A stretch of DNA of 7,584 nt. Origin: JASLDZ01 sp964235945. Lineage in GTDB: Bacteria; Pseudomonadota; Alphaproteobacteria; Caulobacterales; Caulobacteraceae. A program made the position numbers and the translations under genes. The stretch covers positions 1 to 7,584 of the forward strand of contig CAXSDV010000079.1 in the NCBI GenBank assembly GCA_964235945.1, written 5' to 3'. The notes under the pieces are model-generated. The model made no database searches and was not told the origin of the DNA. It was given only the letters and a program-made list of their open reading frames with translations. Below, one piece after another: positions 5,930 to 7,584 of this stretch (positions are counted from its first letter, which is position 1; every line of letters begins with the position of its first letter).

Positions 5930-6029
5930 NNNNNNNNNNNNNNNNNNNNNNNNNNNNNNNNNNNNNNNNNNNNNNNNNNNNNNNNNNNNNNNNNNNNNNN
6001 NNNNNNNNNNNNNNNNNNNNNNNNNNNNN
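5930..6029. other. Assembly gap (100 N)
   Basis: Exactly 100 N are present, the conventional size for a scaffold gap of unknown length. The real distance between the DoxX gene and the TetR gene is therefore unknown, and additional genes could be hidden here. The 3' end of the TetR gene is lost in it. Confidence 0.97.
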
Positions 6030-6561
6030 GGAAGGCGCGCTCGAGATGCGCCGTCAGGCCCGGCTCGGCATCGGCGAACCAAGCCTGCGCCGCATGGCTG
6101 AACGCGGCCATGCCGACCTGGGCGGCCAGGGAGGCGAGGTCGCCCTCCAGGCCTCGGCGCTGCAAGGCGTCCGCCAGGGCGCGGGTCACGCCCGCCGTCT
6201 TCGTCAGCACGCGTTCCTGCAACGCCGGGGTCCGGGCGACGACCGCCTGACGGGGTTCGCTGAACCCCCGGTTGCGGTCCAGCATGGGCTCCACCGAGGC
6301 GAAGGCGGCGAACAGGACGTCCATGGCCGCCAGGTCGCCGGGCGCGGCGGCGACGGCGTCGGCCAGGGCGTCGCGGAACGCTTCCTCGCCGTCGAACAAC
6401 GCTTCACGCTTGTCCGCGAAGTGCCGGAAGAAGGTCCGCTCCGTCACGCCGGCCCGGGCGGCGATCGCGGCGGTGGTGGTCGCTTCGTAGCCGCGCTCCT
6501 GAAACAGCTCCAGGGTGGCCTGCTGCAGGCGACGTCGCGCCTCGTCTCCGCTTCGGGGCAT
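6030..6561 (-). CDS. TetR/AcrR-family transcriptional regulator, C-terminus lost in assembly gap
   Basis: 177 residues are visible before the gap; the family usually has about 190-200, so only the last helix or so is missing. The N-terminal HTH domain is canonical: RRRLQQATLELFQERGYEATTTAAIAARAGVTERTFFRHFADKREALF (about 10-56), with the recognition helix region at GVTERTFFRHF (39-48). The remainder is the helical ligand-binding and dimerisation domain, ending at LTAHLERAF. The ATG at 6561 gives the normal N-terminus; its ribosome binding site is poor. The gene is divergent from the MDR oxidoreductase, with 74 bp between the starts. This is the classic arrangement of a TetR repressor controlling its neighbour and itself; the ligand is unknown. 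Confidence 0.92.
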
Positions 6562-6578
6562 GCAGGCGTTTACCCGGC

Positions 6579-6607
6579 TTGCCGGCGGCTGTCCTCGACC
6601 TTATACG
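6579..6607 (+). promoter_or_regulatory. Candidate sigma-70-type promoter of the MDR gene
   Basis: TTGCCG (6579-6584) and TATACG (6602-6607) are separated by exactly 17 bp and resemble the -35 and -10 hexamers (4 of 6 matches each). Transcription would start near 6613-6615, about 20 nt before the MDR start codon. TATACG lies in the most AT-rich patch of the spacer. On the opposite strand TATAAG (6600-6605) is a possible -10 for the TetR gene, although I see no good -35 for it. Confidence 0.5.
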
Positions 6608-6631
6608 ACAGTCACTGACCTTACGGGACGG
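6597..6631. promoter_or_regulatory. Candidate TetR operator region: direct repeats plus a small palindrome
   Basis: GACCTTA occurs at 6597-6603 and again at 6617-6623, exactly 20 bp apart (about two helical turns); the match continues loosely, 11 of 15 bases. Between and overlapping them is the perfect 9-bp palindrome GTCACTGAC (6611-6619). Together they cover the proposed -10 and start point of the MDR promoter, where a repressor would block transcription. A second inverted repeat, CCGGC-TT-GCCGG (6574-6585), overlaps the -35. Binding by the adjacent TetR protein is inference. Confidence 0.4.
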
Positions 6632-6635
6632 ACCG

Positions 6636-7562
6636 ATGAGAACACTTCGCTTCCACGGCTACGGCGAACCGGCGGACGTGCTTCACCTGGAGCAGGCGGA
6701 GGTTCCGCAGCCCCGCGCGGGCCAGGTCCGCGTGCGCGTGCACGCCTGCGGGCTCAACCCCGCCGATTGGGCGCTGTGCCGGGGCCTGTTCGCCGGCGAC
6801 CTGCCCCGGGGCGTCGGCCTGGACGTGTCGGGAACGGTGGACGGGCTGGGCGAGGGCGTGGCGGACGTGCGGGTCGGCGACCGCGTTCTGGGCGTCGCCG
6901 ACTTCCAGGGCCACCCGAGCGCGGGCGCGGCGGACCAAGCCGTGCTGTCCGTGTGGACGCCCGTTCCAGAGGGCCTGGACCTCGTGGAGGCCGCCGTTCT
7001 GCCCATGGCGGTCGAGACCGCCCATCGCTGCCTGGCCATCCTGGATCCCACCCCCGGCCGCACGCTGATGGTCTACGGTGCGGGCACGACCGTCGGGTTC
7101 GCCGCCGTGCAGATGGCGCTCATGCGCGAAGGCGTGCGCGTGGTCGCCGCGGCGGGCGACACCTTCGCCGGCCGCCTCCGCGAGCTTGGAGCCGAGGCGA
7201 CCCCCTACGGGGACGGCATGGTCGAGCGGGTGCGGGGCCTGGTCGGCGGCGCGCCCGACCTGATTTTCGACGCCGGCCCGATCAGCGGCGTCCTGCCCGA
7301 CCTCGTCAGGATCGCGGACGGCGACGCGCACCGGATCGTGACCGTCAGCAATCACGGGCCCGCCGCCGAAGCGCTCGGCGTGCGCTCCAGCTTCGAAGGG
7401 AAGATGGGTCACCATGCGCTTCCCGAGTTCACGGCGCTCGCCGCGGCCGGCCGCTTCACCGTCCCGGTCGCCCGCACCTTCCCGCTCGAAGCCTGGCGAG
7501 AGGCGCTCGAGGCCAGCCTGAGCGGCCGCGCCCACGGCAAGCTCGTGCTCTTGTTGGAGTGA
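6636..7562 (+). CDS. Zinc-free MDR-superfamily oxidoreductase (quinone oxidoreductase type)
   Basis: This 308-residue medium-chain dehydrogenase/reductase has an N-terminal GroES-like domain (about 1-120): MRTLRFHGYGEPADVLHLEQ, HACGLNPADWALCRG (37-50), GLDVSGTVDGLGEGVADVRVGDRV (61-84). A nucleotide-binding Rossmann domain follows, with VYGAGTTVGFAAVQMA (147-161) as the glycine motif, probably for NADPH. The C-terminus (AHGKLVLLL) is typical of the family. The structural-zinc four-Cys lobe and the catalytic-zinc ligands of alcohol dehydrogenases are absent, so it belongs with the quinone oxidoreductase or enone reductase branch. The expected role is NAD(P)H-dependent reduction of quinones or electrophilic carbonyls in the cytoplasm. 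ATG 6636 is chosen over in-frame ATG 6579: it begins at the conserved N-terminus, has GGGA at 6625-6628, and leaves the promoter region non-coding. It is likely controlled by the divergent TetR regulator. Confidence 0.92.
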   Translation: MRTLRFHGYGEPADVLHLEQAEVPQPRAGQVRVRVHACGLNPADWALCRGLFAGDLPRGVGLDVSGTVDGLGEGVADVRVGDRVLGVADFQGHPSAGAADQAVLSVWTPVPEGLDLVEAAVLPMAVETAHRCLAILDPTPGRTLMVYGAGTTVGFAAVQMALMREGVRVVAAAGDTFAGRLRELGAEATPYGDGMVERVRGLVGGAPDLIFDAGPISGVLPDLVRIADGDAHRIVTVSNHGPAAEALGVRSSFEGKMGHHALPEFTALAAAGRFTVPVARTFPLEAWREALEASLSGRAHGKLVLLLE

Positions 7563-7584
7563 CCTGGGGAGGCGGCGAGCGCGA

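Noticed and set aside
5447..6250. Plus-strand frame crossing the N run
   Set aside because: It is out of frame with DoxX, crosses unknown bases and is antisense to TetR.
6579..6635. Upstream ATG for the MDR gene
   Set aside because: It would add 19 unconserved residues and bury the promoter and repeats; ATG 6636 starts at the family N-terminus.
1..7584. Mobile element, CRISPR, tRNA or rRNA
   Set aside because: I saw no transposase or integrase motif, no regularly spaced repeats, no cloverleaf and no rRNA-like segment on either strand.

Overview
The window is very GC-rich, with G or C at almost every third codon position. It reads as ordinary bacterial chromosome from a high-GC proteobacterium. 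The mix of families (YdhP-type MFS exporter, DoxX, GMC oxidoreductase, TetR regulators, a small secreted alpha-helical protein) fits an alphaproteobacterium of the Caulobacterales type, but that assignment is inference; there is no rRNA or other marker gene. A run of exactly 100 N (5930-6029) is a scaffold gap, so this is draft assembly.

Layout. 2-268 (+) is the C-terminal end of a TetR-family regulator cut by the window edge. 269-448 is a spacer with a 10-G tract and a possible short signal-peptide-like reading frame. 449-1240 (+) is a UlaG-like metallo-beta-lactamase-fold hydrolase. 1363-1701 (-) is a small exported protein with a two-unit helical repeat, and 1749-2588 (-) is a two-domain VOC/glyoxalase protein 47 bp upstream of it. 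The VOC gene is divergent from 2678-3829 (+), a YdhP-like MFS exporter, and the spacer between them holds a perfect 19-bp palindrome. The MFS gene converges on, and overlaps by 4 bp in a shared CTAG, 3826-5391 (-), a GMC-family flavoprotein. That gene is divergent from 5472-5921 (+), a DoxX membrane protein. After the gap, 6030-6561 (-) is a second TetR regulator missing its C-terminus. It is divergent from 6636-7562 (+), a zinc-free quinone-oxidoreductase-type MDR protein, with a good candidate promoter and operator between them.

How the genes may work together. Most of the genes are small-molecule redox or detoxification functions (VOC, MDR reductase, GMC dehydrogenase, DoxX, MFS efflux, two TetR regulators), arranged as compact divergent pairs: VOC/MFS, GMC/DoxX and TetR/MDR. 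The best-supported regulatory unit is TetR/MDR. GMC/DoxX is a plausible functional pair (flavoprotein plus membrane partner), but this is inference from position only. No mobile element, CRISPR array, RNA gene or clear defence system was seen. The strongest non-coding signals are the palindrome at 2644-2662, the TetR/MDR control region and the poly-G tract at 389-398.
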